A stretch of DNA of 64,000 nucleotides from Trifolium pratense. Its lineage: Eukaryota; Streptophyta; Magnoliopsida; Fabales; Fabaceae. The position numbers were made by a program, and so were the translations under genes. How positions within the stretch are numbered: the first letter of the stretch is position 1; each line of letters starts with the position of its first letter. This document shows positions 37,056 through 47,250 of the stretch, one piece after another. The notes beneath the pieces are model-generated. The model saw only the letters and a list, made by a program, of their open reading frames with translations. It did not search any database and had not been told where the DNA came from. The DNA lies in contig NC_060060.1 in NCBI RefSeq assembly GCF_020283565.1, forward strand, positions 20,522,001 through 20,586,000, written 5' to 3'.

Positions 37056-37967
37056 AAGTTTTCTCTCCCGACCCCCCTCATTTCTTTTCTACCCCCCAAA
37101 AATCCCATTTTGCCCCTTGCGGTATGAAAATTTTTTTCCAACAAACTTCGGTTTATATAAACCGAAGTTTTTAAACATGGAAAAAAAAATTCGGTTTATA
37201 TAAACCGAAATAACATATACCCCCCAAAAAGAAGGAAAATTTATGTGAAAATTCGTGTAGAGCTACCTGTGGTAAATTTATCATATCTCTCTTAATATAG
37301 GTCGTATGCTAATGATTTTTAATCCACTGTAAAGAAGAAAAAATTTACTACAAGATTGACACCGGAATTATTAAATTTCATTAAGTATAGTATGAAAAAA
37401 TCTACCTACAAGTTTGAGAAAAGTTTCTACAAAATATTGTAGAGATACCTGTGGTAAATTTATCATAGCTCTCTGAATATAAGTCGTATGCTAATAATTG
37501 TTTATCCAGTGTAAAGAAGACAAACTTTACTACAAGATTGACACTGGAATTGTTAAATTTCATTAAGTATAGTATGAGAAAATCTACCTACAAGTTTGAG
37601 AAAAGTTTATGCTCTGTTTCTGTACCAGTACCCATTATTTCGTCAAACTGAACCAATTGGATAGTTAAACCTCAAAACAAAAATTATATTTGTATTCTTG
37701 ACACCCTAAGCTTTCCAACGAGTGGTCATTTACTCAAATCGGACATCGTTTAGTATTTCAAATAAATTGTAGAAGTTGAGGGTCTCATGCAGAATTTATG
37801 CAGGAAAGCTGGAAAAAATTTTGTAACACAATATTTCGGTTTATATAAACCGAAATTTTTTAGCATGACAAAAAAATTCGGTTCGTATAAATCGAAGTAC
37901 CCCCCAAGGACAAAAACGGAAATTCAGGGGGTAAAAAAGAAATGAGGGGGTCGGGAGAGAAACCATC
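37056..37967. mobile_element. 912-bp Mutator-like MITE with long terminal repeats
   Basis: The left end (TTTCTCTCCCGACCCCC) and right end (GGGGGTCGGGAGAGAAA) are inverted. The arms continue as C-rich then AT-rich sequence for about 140 bp and each contains two copies of TTCGGTTTATATAAACCGAA or a variant. CACAGTTTTG flanks both sides (37046-37055 and 37968-37977), a 9-10 bp target duplication that fits Mutator-type elements. The interior holds a direct duplication (37257-37610). Noncoding. Confidence 0.85.
37257..37610. repeat. Internal direct duplication, two ~172-bp units at 182-bp period
   Basis: Unit 1 (37257-37428) and unit 2 (37439-37610) align along their length with roughly ten differences: GTAGAG(C/A)TACCTGTGG at the start, TTTACTACAAGATTGACAC in the middle and ACAAGTTTGAGAAAAGTTT at the end. 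Confidence 0.85.
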
Positions 37968-38191
37968 CACAGTTTTGGGTTGATGGGCCAAAGTCTATTG
38001 TTTGTCTTTTTGTGATTGATATCATTGTAATTTTCTTGGTCTCCAAAGTTCCAGAGATCTCTGTTTATAATTTGCTTACCTACCTAAATTTGATTTTTAT
38101 ATTATTAATTAATAAAAATTTGACTCTTTAAATATCAGCTAAGAAGCCTTAATACTATGGAGATACAAAAAGAATATAAAGATACATTAAC

Positions 38192-38196
<5 letters not shown>

Positions 38197-38226
<30 letters not shown>
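38197..38226. repeat. (AT)n microsatellite at the edge of the foldback element
   Basis: About 15 TA repeats directly before the element beginning near 38231. Confidence 0.9.
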
Positions 38227-38227
<1 letters not shown>

Positions 38228-38251
38228 GGGCTGCTAACTTAGACCCAGTTG

Positions 38252-39977
38252 GGTCTAAGTTAGCAAGGTGCACCTTTTGAGTTGGACAAAAATACCCATT
38301 TTTTAATTTTTTGGAAGAATAGAGCAACAGGGGCATTTCTGTAATTTTACGCAACAGTACACGCGCCCCCCACTTCTTTTTCCCCCCCAGGACACGTGGC
38401 AGCGTGTGATTGCACAAAATCAGCGCGCGTGCATCACACGCGCCGACAAACGCGCGTCTTGCTTGCTGGATGACGCGGAGAGAGAAAATTCTGAAAAAGC
38501 AGGCCACGTGTCATGATATGATTGGCTGCGTTAATTTTTTTCCATTTTATACTTTAAACTCGATTATTTCGTCGTAAATTAATTTTTTATTTTTTATACC
38601 AAAATTCATAATTTTTTTTTCTCTACAAATAGAGACTTGGTTCGTTTGATTTGGACACCGAAAAAAAAACGCAATTTTTCACTACTTTAAACTCGATTAT
38701 TTCGTCGTAAATTAATTTTTTCTTTTTTATTTTTTATACCAAAATTCATAATTTTTTTTTCTCTACAAATAGAAACTTGGTTCGTTTGATTTGGACACAG
38801 AAAAAAAAACCCAATTTTTCACTACCTTAATCTCATTTTTCACTACCTTACATCAACTCACTGAAACCATTCTACCAGAAAAATGGTTTCGGAGTACAAA
38901 TCTCTGAAACCATTCTACAAGCTAAATGGTTTCAGAAGCAAATAACTAATAATCAACTTACTGAAACCATTTTACCAGCAAAATGGTTTCAGATTACAAC
39001 TCTCTGAAACCATTCTACCAGATAAATGGTTTCAGAAGCAAACACAATTAATAAATTACTCACTGAAACCATTCTACCAGTAAAATGGTTTCAGAATACA
39101 ACTATGTGCAACCATTCTACCAATTAAATGGTTTCAGAAGCAAACATTAGTTTTTAATTACCGTTTTATCTCATTTAATTAACTAAAAATAGTTTCAGGT
39201 CTCCAAAAATTTCATAAAATATACCAAAAGTTCCATAATATTATCTACTATTTTCCTGGTATAATGGTTTCAGTGAGTTGGTTGAGTTTACAACACACAA
39301 GTAACGTATTTAGTAAACAATAAAATGAGATTAAGGTAGTGAAAAATTGCGTTTTTTTTTTGTGTCCAAATCAAACGAACCAAGTCTCTATTTGTAGGAA
39401 AAAAAAAATTATGAATTTTGGTATAAAAAATAAAAAATAAAAAATAAAAAATTAATTTACGACGATATAATCGAGTTTAAAGTAGTGAAAAATTGCGTTT
39501 TTTTTTCGGTGTCCAAATCAAACGAACCAAGTCTCTATTTGTAGAGAAAAAAAAATTATGAATTTTGGTATAAAAATAAAAAATAAAAAATTAATTTACG
39601 ACGAAATAATCGAGTTTAAAGTATAAAATGGAAAAAATCACGCAGACCCATTCATATGCTGACACGTGGCTGCCTTTTCAAAAGCAAAATTTTCTCTCTC
39701 CAGCTTATAATCTAGTGTGGCGCAGACAGGATGATCTGATAGATCAGGATGATATGGGCTGTCTGATTGATCAGACAGTCTTAATGAGATCACATCTTGG
39801 CTGTCTGATGGAAATCAACGGTCTGTAACCATGGTCCTTCCGTACGCGCGCGACACTGGATCCACGTCTATTTTTTATGTAAAATTACAGAAATGCCCCT
39901 GTTGCTCTATTCTTTCAAAAATTAAAAGAATGGGTATTTTGGTCCAATTGAAAAGGTGCACCTTGCTAACTTAGACC
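38252..39977. mobile_element. 1.7-kb foldback transposon-like element
   Basis: The left end GGTCTAAGTTAGCAAGGTGC is the reverse complement of the right end, which terminates CCTTGCTAACTTAGACC at 39977. Homology continues inward as CCTTTTGAGTTGGAC against GTCCAATTGAAAAGG and ACAGGGGCATTTCTGTAAT against ATTACAGAAATGCCCCTGT. Each arm holds an ordered pair of about 135-bp direct repeats: left 38551-38683 and 38684-38820, right 39341-39483 and 39485-39622. The centre carries the hairpin array at 38861-39137. At the left end GCTAACTTAGACCCA faces TGGGTCTAAGTTAGC (38233-38264), an extra palindrome. No coding capacity or clear target duplication; class unknown. Confidence 0.85.
38861..39137. repeat. 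Array of six 32-bp hairpin palindromes
   Basis: Units at 38861-38892, 38904-38935, 38961-38992, 39004-39035, 39063-39094 and 39106-39137, all exactly 32 bp. Each is CTGAAACCATT, a 10-base loop (usually CTACCAG plus three bases), and AATGGTTTCAG: 11-bp perfect arms in most units, 13 bp in the third. Start-to-start spacing alternates 43, 57, 43, 59, 43, so the array is three dimers of about 100 bp. Unit 6 has a decayed left arm (GTGCAACCATT). One further half unit occurs near 39257-39275 on the opposite side of the centre. No gene is near; a role in transposition or chromatin is unknown. Confidence 0.92.
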
Positions 39978-41660
39978 AAACTAGGGAAGACAATATATTA
40001 TTTCTACTATCAATTTGCAGGGAAGACAATTTTGCCTTTTTAAGGTTACACAACAATTTTATGTCTTCCAGTTAGTGTAAAAGATATTTAAATATCCAAT
40101 TTTATTTCTACTATGAATTCGTAGGGGAAATTGTACTTTTATTTATTTATTTATGGGTTATCATGTTATAGGTATTAAGTTCGGTGATTCATCTACAATG
40201 AAAAATCTGTAGGACAAATCATTTGCTTAATAGGCTCAATATTTTTATCACTTAGACCAATTTTATTGTTGGTGTATTTTATTTTATTTTAATTATGTTG
40301 ATTATGTCCTCCTTATTTAAAATGAGTGCTCTCTACCGAAATAATACAATTCCTTTATCGTAATAATTTCAATGGTTAAAAAGATGTATTGACCAACAAT
40401 GAATTGATGCACAAGAAAGTTTAATTCTTAAATAAGTGGACTACATGAGCTGGATCTTTGACTTTTCAACATAAATTTGTCACCGAACAATACTGAAAAT
40501 TTTATACCTATAACATGCTAAAAATGACGTGGCCGAGAAATTTTGGACAATATGTTTTGGTAGACAAATAATAGATATTAAATAGTTCATAAATTTATTT
40601 CAAAATAATATTAAAGGGTCATGCATAGCAATGTTGTGTTTTTTAAATCTATAGATATAGTCATTCAGAAAATTAATGTTATGATCCAAAGAAAATTAAC
40701 GGCGCAACATGTTGTCCGCTACATTTCATTCATTATAATTAATTATCTTAAAATATACATGTTAAATGCTAATTCAATTTTATCCATTTCATATCATCAT
40801 AAAAGTATCATTTGCATGAGTATATAATAGATTGAAACATATTAAATTCCTTGTCACACCCACTACCCTCAAATTATTCATGCATGTCCCTCTAAATCTC
40901 TAATGATATGTGCTTCATTAACTTCTTTTTTTTTGAGCAAATGTGCTTCATTAACTTAGATGTATTTGATTGTGTAAATATGGCATATCTTATGCCTCTT
41001 TTAATTCAATATATTTTCTTTTAGCCTTTTAGAAAGAAAAAAAAAAAGTCTTTTATATGAGCAAATGATACTGAGAAAAAGAAAGCAAATAAAATAATTA
41101 AACATACAAAAAGGACAAGTGTTTGAACACTAATTAAATTGATGGGTTTGTGATTCGAGATTTGGTTATGAAAGCTTTACTCATTGACATCTCCAAACCA
41201 CTTTGCATATCTTACAATTCAAAGGGTATGTAACTGAAAACATTAAACTAAATTATATAATAAGTAGGGTCACATCATTTTATGGATTGTTATATAGATT
41301 CATATCATGCACCACTCATAAAATTAAAGTACATAAATAAGTAGGGTCATTAAGGTGACCACTCCCTTTATTTAATGTGTGAAACATCAAGCTACTTTGT
41401 CCTCTTTTTTGAGGTTGACTACATAAGAGAATGAAAGTCAACAAAAATTGATCAATAAAAATGCAGTTAACATATTCTTCAAAAACGTGAATTCAAATTT
41501 TACTGTAGATATATGTGAGGAATTTATTAATATATACTAGTAGTTTTTTAAGTAAAGGAAAGTTTTCAATCCCCTTATGGAAGGTTTTTTTTTATAAGCA
41601 AAAATTAAATTATAAGGAGTATAAGGTATACTCAACCCTTACAAGGGGTACTCAACCCTT
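39978..41660. other. Intergenic, nothing identified
   Basis: AT-rich. A TTTA repeat near 40139-40154 and a run of A near 41036-41047. A partial element end (AAGGAGTATAAGGTATACTC, about 41618) recurs as AAGGAGTATAAGGTGTATTC near 43637. Open frames at 40621-40827 and 41515-41724 are not convincing genes. Confidence 0.4.
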
Positions 41661-41861
41661 ATGCAAGCTATGCATAAAGCAAAGAGAAGAAGTTTTGCAA
41701 ATGTCATATTTGAAACAGACTTAGAGAGTATAGTGGATGCTACTCATTGCCTACATACCGGTGTATCAGAATTTAGTTCATTAATTTATAAGATTAAAAA
41801 TATGTTGTCTTTATCTACAAACTTGGAGGTGAAGTTCATTAAGCAGCAAAAAAAAAAGTAA
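41661..41861 (+). pseudogene. RNase H-like domain fragment of a retroelement
   Basis: The frame encodes KAKRRSFANVIFETDLESIV, then a tail EFSSLIYKIKNMLSLSTNLEV followed by KFIKQQ. It matches the middle of the plant RVT_3/RNase H domain (FETDS--VVDAI ... F-KRQAN-VAH-LAR) and stops at a poly-A stretch before the final VAH motif. The catalytic Asp of FETD is kept, but both ends are missing. A different lineage from the fragments at 13.6 and 45.5 kb. Confidence 0.65.
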
Positions 41862-41934
41862 AGGAAAATGTTGACTACACTAGATAATGAATTAAATAAG
41901 GTAAAATTATTAACTTTAAAAAAATATTTTTAAA

Positions 41935-42120
41935 CCAACAATGAATTATTCCAAGTGGTAAAAGTTTTTTGTCCCCTTAAGTATGTGGTCAGAGGTTCGA
42001 TTACTGACTCATGTGTATGGAGAAAATTCGATTGAGAAAGCATAACCCACCTTAACTGTGTGCCCCACAGTTATCCAACGAATATTATATCATCGCTAAC
42101 GACGATCAAAACTTCATACC
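41935..42120 (+). repeat. SINE-like repeat, family B, copy 1
   Basis: Starts CCAACAATGAATTATTCCAAG, with a box-A-like AAGTGGTAAAAG and box-B-like AGGTTCGATTACTG near 41994, and ends ATCGCTAACGACGATCAAAAC followed by TTCATACC. The same order appears at 48037-48215. tRNA-like promoter boxes and absence of coding suggest a SINE; ends are decayed. Confidence 0.6.
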
Positions 42121-42454
42121 AAAATCATGACAACTCAAAAAAAAAATTAATACAATTTTTTTTGGATTTAAATATGTTTTTCGTCCTTATAAAAATAGTA
42201 AATTTTGATTTTTGTTCCTATTAAAAAAAATCACATATTTTCAGCCCTAAACAAATTTCATAAATTAGTCATTAAGGACTAAAAATAAAACATGAAATTT
42301 TTTTAGGGATTAAACATGTCATTTTTTTATAAGGATGAAAACCAATTCACATAAATTTTACATTTTAAAAAATGGTTATATATGGTGTCGGATAATATAG
42401 GATTCATGATTAGTAGTTTGGTTGTGTTATCTTTTTTTTATCAAGTTCTATAGT

Positions 42455-42570
42455 GGTTATAAATTTTACATGTAAGATGAATAAGTGAAATGTCTGATGT
42501 TTAAATTTCGATTTTTACATATATAATGTGATGTTCTTACTAATTGAGCTAGATTTAGGGAGAATAACTA
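42455..42570 (-). repeat. tRNA-derived SINE-like remnant
   Basis: Minus-strand copy of the 11176-11302 family: TAGTGGTTATAAATTTTAC at its end, GATGAATAAGTGAAATG, a decayed box B near GTTTAAATTTCG and ATATATAATGTGATGTTCTTAC. Confidence 0.45.
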
Positions 42571-42603
42571 AAATAATACTATATATAATATAATAATTCT
42601 GTC

Positions 42604-42643
<40 letters not shown>

Positions 42644-43709
42644 TAATATAATATAATTATAATATACTAGTAATTAATATACAACCAATAATGTAATGAA
42701 GCATCTCCCAGGTTCCCGTATTCACAGAATTGAAAGACAGCTTTGTGAAAAAGACATGCAAACAACCTTTATATATATATCCATATGAGGATGAGGAATA
42801 TCTAAGAAATTGATAATTTTTTAGCCCAATCTTAATAAAACCTAATTAAACTTCATAGATAAAGACAAGATAGGCTATGAGATTTTGGTCCCCTCAATCA
42901 GGTGTGCATGATTAAACGTGTGTTCATTCCCTTCAAATTTGTTTTTGTTTGGTATTCCATTCGAATAAGTTTAAAATTGAAAAAAGAATGTTCTTGTTGA
43001 GTCACTTCAAATGGTTGAGATTGCAAAATATTGAAAAAGTTCCATATTGATTGAAAGAGTTGAGATTAAATACTTTATAAGTAAGATGATCCATAAATCC
43101 AATATCTTAAAGTTTTGGATGAAGATATGATGTTAGAGTCACTTGTAAGGTTGTTTAATACTCAACGTGCCGATCCAATTCAGTGAGGCTCCTCCCTCAC
43201 GGCCCAACATAGAAATGTCAGCAGGATGAGAACGACTATGGGATTGATTTTCTAAAAAATCGTCTATGAAATCAATCTTGACTTGAGCATACCAAATGTT
43301 TTCTTAAAAGGTCTTCTTAAAAACATTTTCTTAAAATTAAATTAATTTGAGTTTGAATTCTATTAAAAAAAATCTAATTGTCATGAGAAATTAGAAAAAA
43401 TCTAATTGTCATGAGATATTAGAAAAAATTAAAGCCATGATGTTTAGTGAAAAAGACATATATGAGTAGAGTTAAACTAATCGAATGGCTTAATGTCAGT
43501 TTTAGCCTTTCATTCTATCGATTTCTAGATTTTAATCTTCATCTTTTTAATTTTGCAATTTTAGTCTCCTATTTCTGAAAATTTTGAAATTAGGCCCTAT
43601 ATTTAAAAAAAAATTATAAGTAAAATTGAATTATATAAGGAGTATAAGGTGTATTCGGTCCTTACAATTCGAAAGTCACTTTTAGTTACCATTAAGAGTT
43701 TAATTGTTG
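42571..43709. other. Intergenic, AAT microsatellite at 42606-42643
   Basis: An AAT/ATA trinucleotide run of about 38 bp. Around 43350-43430 a 27-bp sequence beginning AAAAAATCTAATTGTCATG is repeated with slight change. Other phrases (about 42170-42370 and 43495-43600, TTTTAGTC/CTTTTAGCC) resemble legume dispersed repeats but have no clear ends. Confidence 0.45.
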
Positions 43710-43866
43710 TGCACCGTCGGTGTAATTTTTTTTTTACACATACATCCAATGACGCGTTGTCACATCATTTAATGAATGTGACACATCATGTGTTTTTAAT
43801 TACCATACATGATGTGTCGGTATATTATTGGACGCATGTGCAAAATAACTTTACACCGACAGTGCA
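43710..43866. mobile_element. 157-bp MITE with TGCACCGTCGGTGTAA ends
   Basis: Left TGCACCGTCGGTGTAA; right TTACACCGACAGTGCA is its reverse complement with one mismatch. Subterminal sequences continue the pairing (CACATACATCCAATGACG versus TTGGACGCATGTG). Noncoding. Matches a MITE design common in legumes, from memory. Confidence 0.8.
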
Positions 43867-44209
43867 TATAAATTAAATTGTACCATTAAACAAGCTAAGA
43901 GATTATTACATCAATATAATCAACATAAGAAGTATTACTATAGCACCTCTACCTAAAAACTCAAACTAAGAAATGTACATAATTTAATCAACAATGAAAC
44001 CCAAGTTTGCAAAATATCCACGAAACATGATGTTGTTACGCAATCGCCAAAGACACCAAGTTATTGCAAGTCAGATTAAATGTCAGAACTTTAACCTCTC
44101 TTACGCTTCATCAATGATCCAACCAATAAAAAATGATTTAACATGTCTTCAAAAAGGATAAAGTCTACCTCCATCCAAAAAAAAATTATCCACACTTTAT
44201 TTATTTTTT

Positions 44210-44332
44210 TGTCAAATAGCCATTAGGCTTGAAATTCCATCTTTAAAATTGATAAGTAGAGTGTTCGGGATTAGAACTCCGACTCCTGCATATAAAATAC
44301 TAATGTCCCTGCCAACTAAACTAAACTCAAGA
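44210..44332 (-). repeat. tRNA-derived SINE-like remnant
   Basis: Minus-strand copy of the 11176-11302 family with TAGCCATTAGGCTTGAAATTC, GATAAGTAGAGTGTTCGGGA, a decayed box B near ATTAGAACTCC and ATGTCCCTGCCAACTAAAC. The best-preserved member after 55748-55880. Confidence 0.55.
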
Positions 44333-44464
44333 GGACAAAGTATCCACACTTTAAATCTCTCTTACACTTCACCGATGACCCTATATTTAAATTAAAAGTG
44401 ATGGGGCAAATTTAATCTGGTGTGTGATACTAAGATCAACCTTATAATTAAATATATTAATAAT

Positions 44465-44535
44465 TTATTTTTTGAACTTGAAATAGTGGAAGTACGGGGT
44501 TCGAACCTGTTTTACATGCAATGTCTCAACCAACT
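44465..44535 (-). repeat. tRNA-like fragment with box A and B
   Basis: On the minus strand: TTCAGTTGGTTGAGACATTG (box-A-like) and, after about 10 bases, GGTTCGAACCCCG (a good box B). Only about 65 bp is recognisable. Likely a SINE head, not a functional tRNA, as no acceptor stem pairs. Confidence 0.5.
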
Positions 44536-44931
44536 GAATTATGTTCACATGGACGAATTGTTATGTATTTTGTTAATAATAATTGAAGAAATTTGAGATG
44601 GAATAACCATTGATCACCATCATCACCACCACCGAGTGAGCTTGTACGTTCTTTATTTTCTTCAAAATGTACTCACAAGCATATTGCGTAAGAGTTGATT
44701 CTCATTCTCATTCGTAGTATTGTTCTTCATTTTCTTAGCCGTCATAATAATTTGATTCTCCTTCTTTTAGATCTACGCCTCACTTTTCTTTTTACCCTTT
44801 TCATATAAACCCTATGTTATGATCTATAGAATATAATAATATAATAATACAAGATAAAACACATTTATATTGGATAATTCGAATAAAATCGTCAGAAGTC
44901 ACAAAATACAAGATTATATATTTCGTGTAAC

Positions 44932-45120
44932 TAGGGATGGCAAAAATATCCGCACCCGCAAATATTTGTGGATAAAATTTGTCATGGATACGGAGCGAAT
45001 AACTTAATGAATATCTACGGATGAAATAAATATATATTTTAATTACCCGATACTTAATAGATATGAATACGAATTTAATGGTATCCACATCCATGAATAT
45101 CCGTACCCACTAATAAATAA
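44932..45120. repeat. Dispersed repeat of TATCCGCACCCGC type
   Basis: Starts AGGGATGGCAAAAATATCCG and ends AATATCCGTACCCAC. Internal phrases (GGATACGGAGCGAATAAC, GGTATCCACATCCATG) follow a pattern I recognise from many plant intergenic repeats. Imperfectly palindromic ends; class unknown. Confidence 0.45.
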
Positions 45121-45149
45121 TAAAATTACTTAAATATTCTTAGTTATTA

Positions 45150-45275
45150 AATACTTCATCCGTGACACTTTATAAGCAAAAATTCACTTTATATGTCCAT
45201 TGTATATTTAATGAATCTGACCAGATTCATTAAATATACAATGGACCTAGAAGGTGAATTTTTATGTTATAAATC
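45150..45275. mobile_element. Stowaway-like MITE fragment with a perfect 25-bp hairpin
   Basis: The left part ACTTCATCCGTGACACTTTA resembles Stowaway-type ends and AAAAATTCACTT pairs with AGGTGAATTTTT at right. The core 45195-45219 and 45222-45246 is a perfect 25-bp inverted repeat with a 2-bp spacer (AC). The right terminus is missing or decayed. Confidence 0.7.
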
Positions 45276-45465
45276 AATTGAATTTGGAGTAAATCAATTG
45301 AGTTATTCTACAAATACGATTGTATTATTATGTTATAAATCAAAATATTCGACTAAGAGGGAAGAATTAACTTTGTGTACTTTACATATTTTTCAACGGA
45401 GATTAATCAACGTTAAACGACGATGAAAAATTCATACTTATAATATGTAACAAAGTATCTTATTC

Positions 45466-45890
45466 GCAGAGCTTATGGCTGTGTTGCTTGGTTTACAAAT
45501 CTATTGGGAAAGTGGGTTTCGTTGAATTACGTGTTTCTCGGACTCGCTTCAGATAGTCAATCTTATTCGGAAAGGTGTGTCTGCTCACCACCGGTTCTCT
45601 AATGAAGTTTTCAGTATCCGTCAACTCCTCGCGAGAGATTGGGAGGTTGTGATTAATCATACGCTACAAGAAGGTAATGCGTGTGCGGATGTGTTGGTAA
45701 AGATGGGTGCCCTTTCTGGCTCACTTTTAGTGAAAAATGAAAATCACTACGCCCCCTAGTGGACTATCTATGCCTCTGCTCGCTGACGCGCAGGGGTAGT
45801 CTTCTTCTGGGAGTAGTTTCTTTTTTGTTTGGTTTTGTTTTTTCTTTTTGTTTTTTCTCTATTGTAACAAAAAAAAACTTATTTCTAATT
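45466..45890 (+). pseudogene. LINE 3' end: RNase H domain C-terminus with stop codon
   Basis: One frame reads AELMAVLLGLQIYWESGFR, a stop (TGA 45523-45525), ITCFSDSLQIVNLIRKGVSA, then VFSIRQLLARDWEVVINHTL and EGNACADVLVKMGAL, ending at TAG 45757-45759. This is the C-terminal RNase H region of a plant LINE; the stop sits where family members have Lys or Arg. The T-rich 3' UTR and terminal A run (about 45869-45877) mark the retrotransposon end. Strongly 5'-truncated, as usual for LINEs. Confidence 0.85.
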
Positions 45891-47241
45891 AAAATTTAAA
45901 CTTGGTTTGTCACATTGTAATTGCCTATTCATTCTTAACCAACTTCGTTGGTGAGTTAATTTGTTCCACTCAAACTAATTAAATATTTTGGTGCTATAAA
46001 CGTGTACTTGAATATGAGTCGTAACCTAACAATATATATGGTACGTATTGACAACTAGATAGGAGTTTAATTAGTTTAAGTATATACTAATTGAAGCATA
46101 TTTATTCTGGTTTGCACTATATAATCATAATCATACTACACCAGTACTGGGCCTTTTCTGGTACATAGTTTTATACAGTATTATCATTTAATTTTTATTA
46201 TATTGTTGAGGTTAGATATCCCTTGACGGAAAATTAGAGACTAATTATATATTCTTTAAACTAGTCAAATATTAAATTTTATTTTTTTACAAAGGCTAAA
46301 AGAACTTGTATTAAAAATTAAGTACATCCATACACATGGTGTGCAAGTACATGCCGGAATTAACAGGCAATTAAAAAATTAATTATCTATTTAACCGCGC
46401 GTGTCAAACTTTTTAGTATAATTTTCATATTAATTTTAAAGTGAATATAGTGTCGTTTTAATGGTTTGTGTTTTCTTTGTTTAATTGGTTAGGTTGGGTA
46501 ACTCAAAATGCCTACCTTTTGGTGACAAACAGAGACGGGAGAATATAATCTTCAATAAAATAGTGTGGAAAATGGACATACTCGAGACTAATCTAATCTA
46601 TAGAGAGAAATTAAATGACGTGCTTAACAATTAATCCTGTCGACAATTGAGTAAGGACACCTTGGGGACTTTGGTGAGTAGCTGAATTCTTTAGTTAGCC
46701 AAATCAAATTAAAATGATGATAAGAATAAGTATGGTTTAGAGTAAATTATGACGTGAAAGAAGTATTTAAAATGATGATTTAAGTACCTTAATTATGTAA
46801 GATATCGTACCATAAATTTAATATGGTTTATTGATCTTACCTAATTAGAATCGACGTGATCGGCGGCGCTCCACAGCAGTACGCAACGCTCAAGTCAGAT
46901 TTTGAGTGATATTAAAGTTTTAGAGATAGAAAGTAGTGTACCTAATCCTTCTGCGTGACCGGCGGCACTCCACAGCAGTACGCAATGCTCAATTAATTAT
47001 GTCTAACTTAGGCCGAGTTCGACGGAGGAGGAGAGATTCCTCGGACATTGGGCCTTAGGCCCAATCCATAACACTTATTTTTCATTGTTGTATATAATAT
47101 TGACTTACTTAGTAGATTATATTAAATATTTTTTATATATGCATGAGTTGCATAATTTTGTATCATTAGAGCAAAACATGAATTGCAAAAGTATTACATA
47201 ACATTATAGGAACTACTTATTAGTAATGTATGATACTCAAA
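45891..47241. other. Intergenic; 38-bp direct repeat at 46856-46992
   Basis: A 38-bp sequence beginning GTGATCGGCGGCGCTCCACA occurs at 46856-46893 and, with three changes, at 46955-46992, 99 bp apart. It is GC-richer than the surroundings and recalls fragments of legume retroelements; no domain is visible. 47020-47070 contains TTGGGCCTTAGGCCCAA, a perfect palindrome. Otherwise AT-rich. Confidence 0.5.
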
Positions 47242-47250
47242 ATGGTATCA

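Larger units (their letters stand above)
36172..38040 (+). repeat. Tandem duplication of the KUP pseudogene flank, both copies invaded
   Basis: Copy A (36172-36490) and copy B (36713-38040) share TGATGCATTTCAATAATATT, GGAGCTGT, TTGATATGTT, CATGGGCCA followed by GAAGGTAAA, AAAGTTGTCTTT and GGTTGATGGGCCAA, followed by TTGTTTGTC and GATTGATAT. Without insertions each copy would be about 250 bp. Copy A contains an element at 36245-36397; copy B contains a SINE (36744-36939) and a MULE-type MITE (37056-37967). A third element (36492-36711) separates the copies. Confidence 0.8.

Noticed and set aside
38861..39137. CRISPR-like array
   Set aside because: The units are palindromes with alternating short spacers of similar sequence, inside a plant transposon-like element; spacers are not unique and no cas genes are possible here.
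44465..44535. tRNA gene on the minus strand
   Set aside because: Only box A and B are recognisable; no cloverleaf can be drawn.
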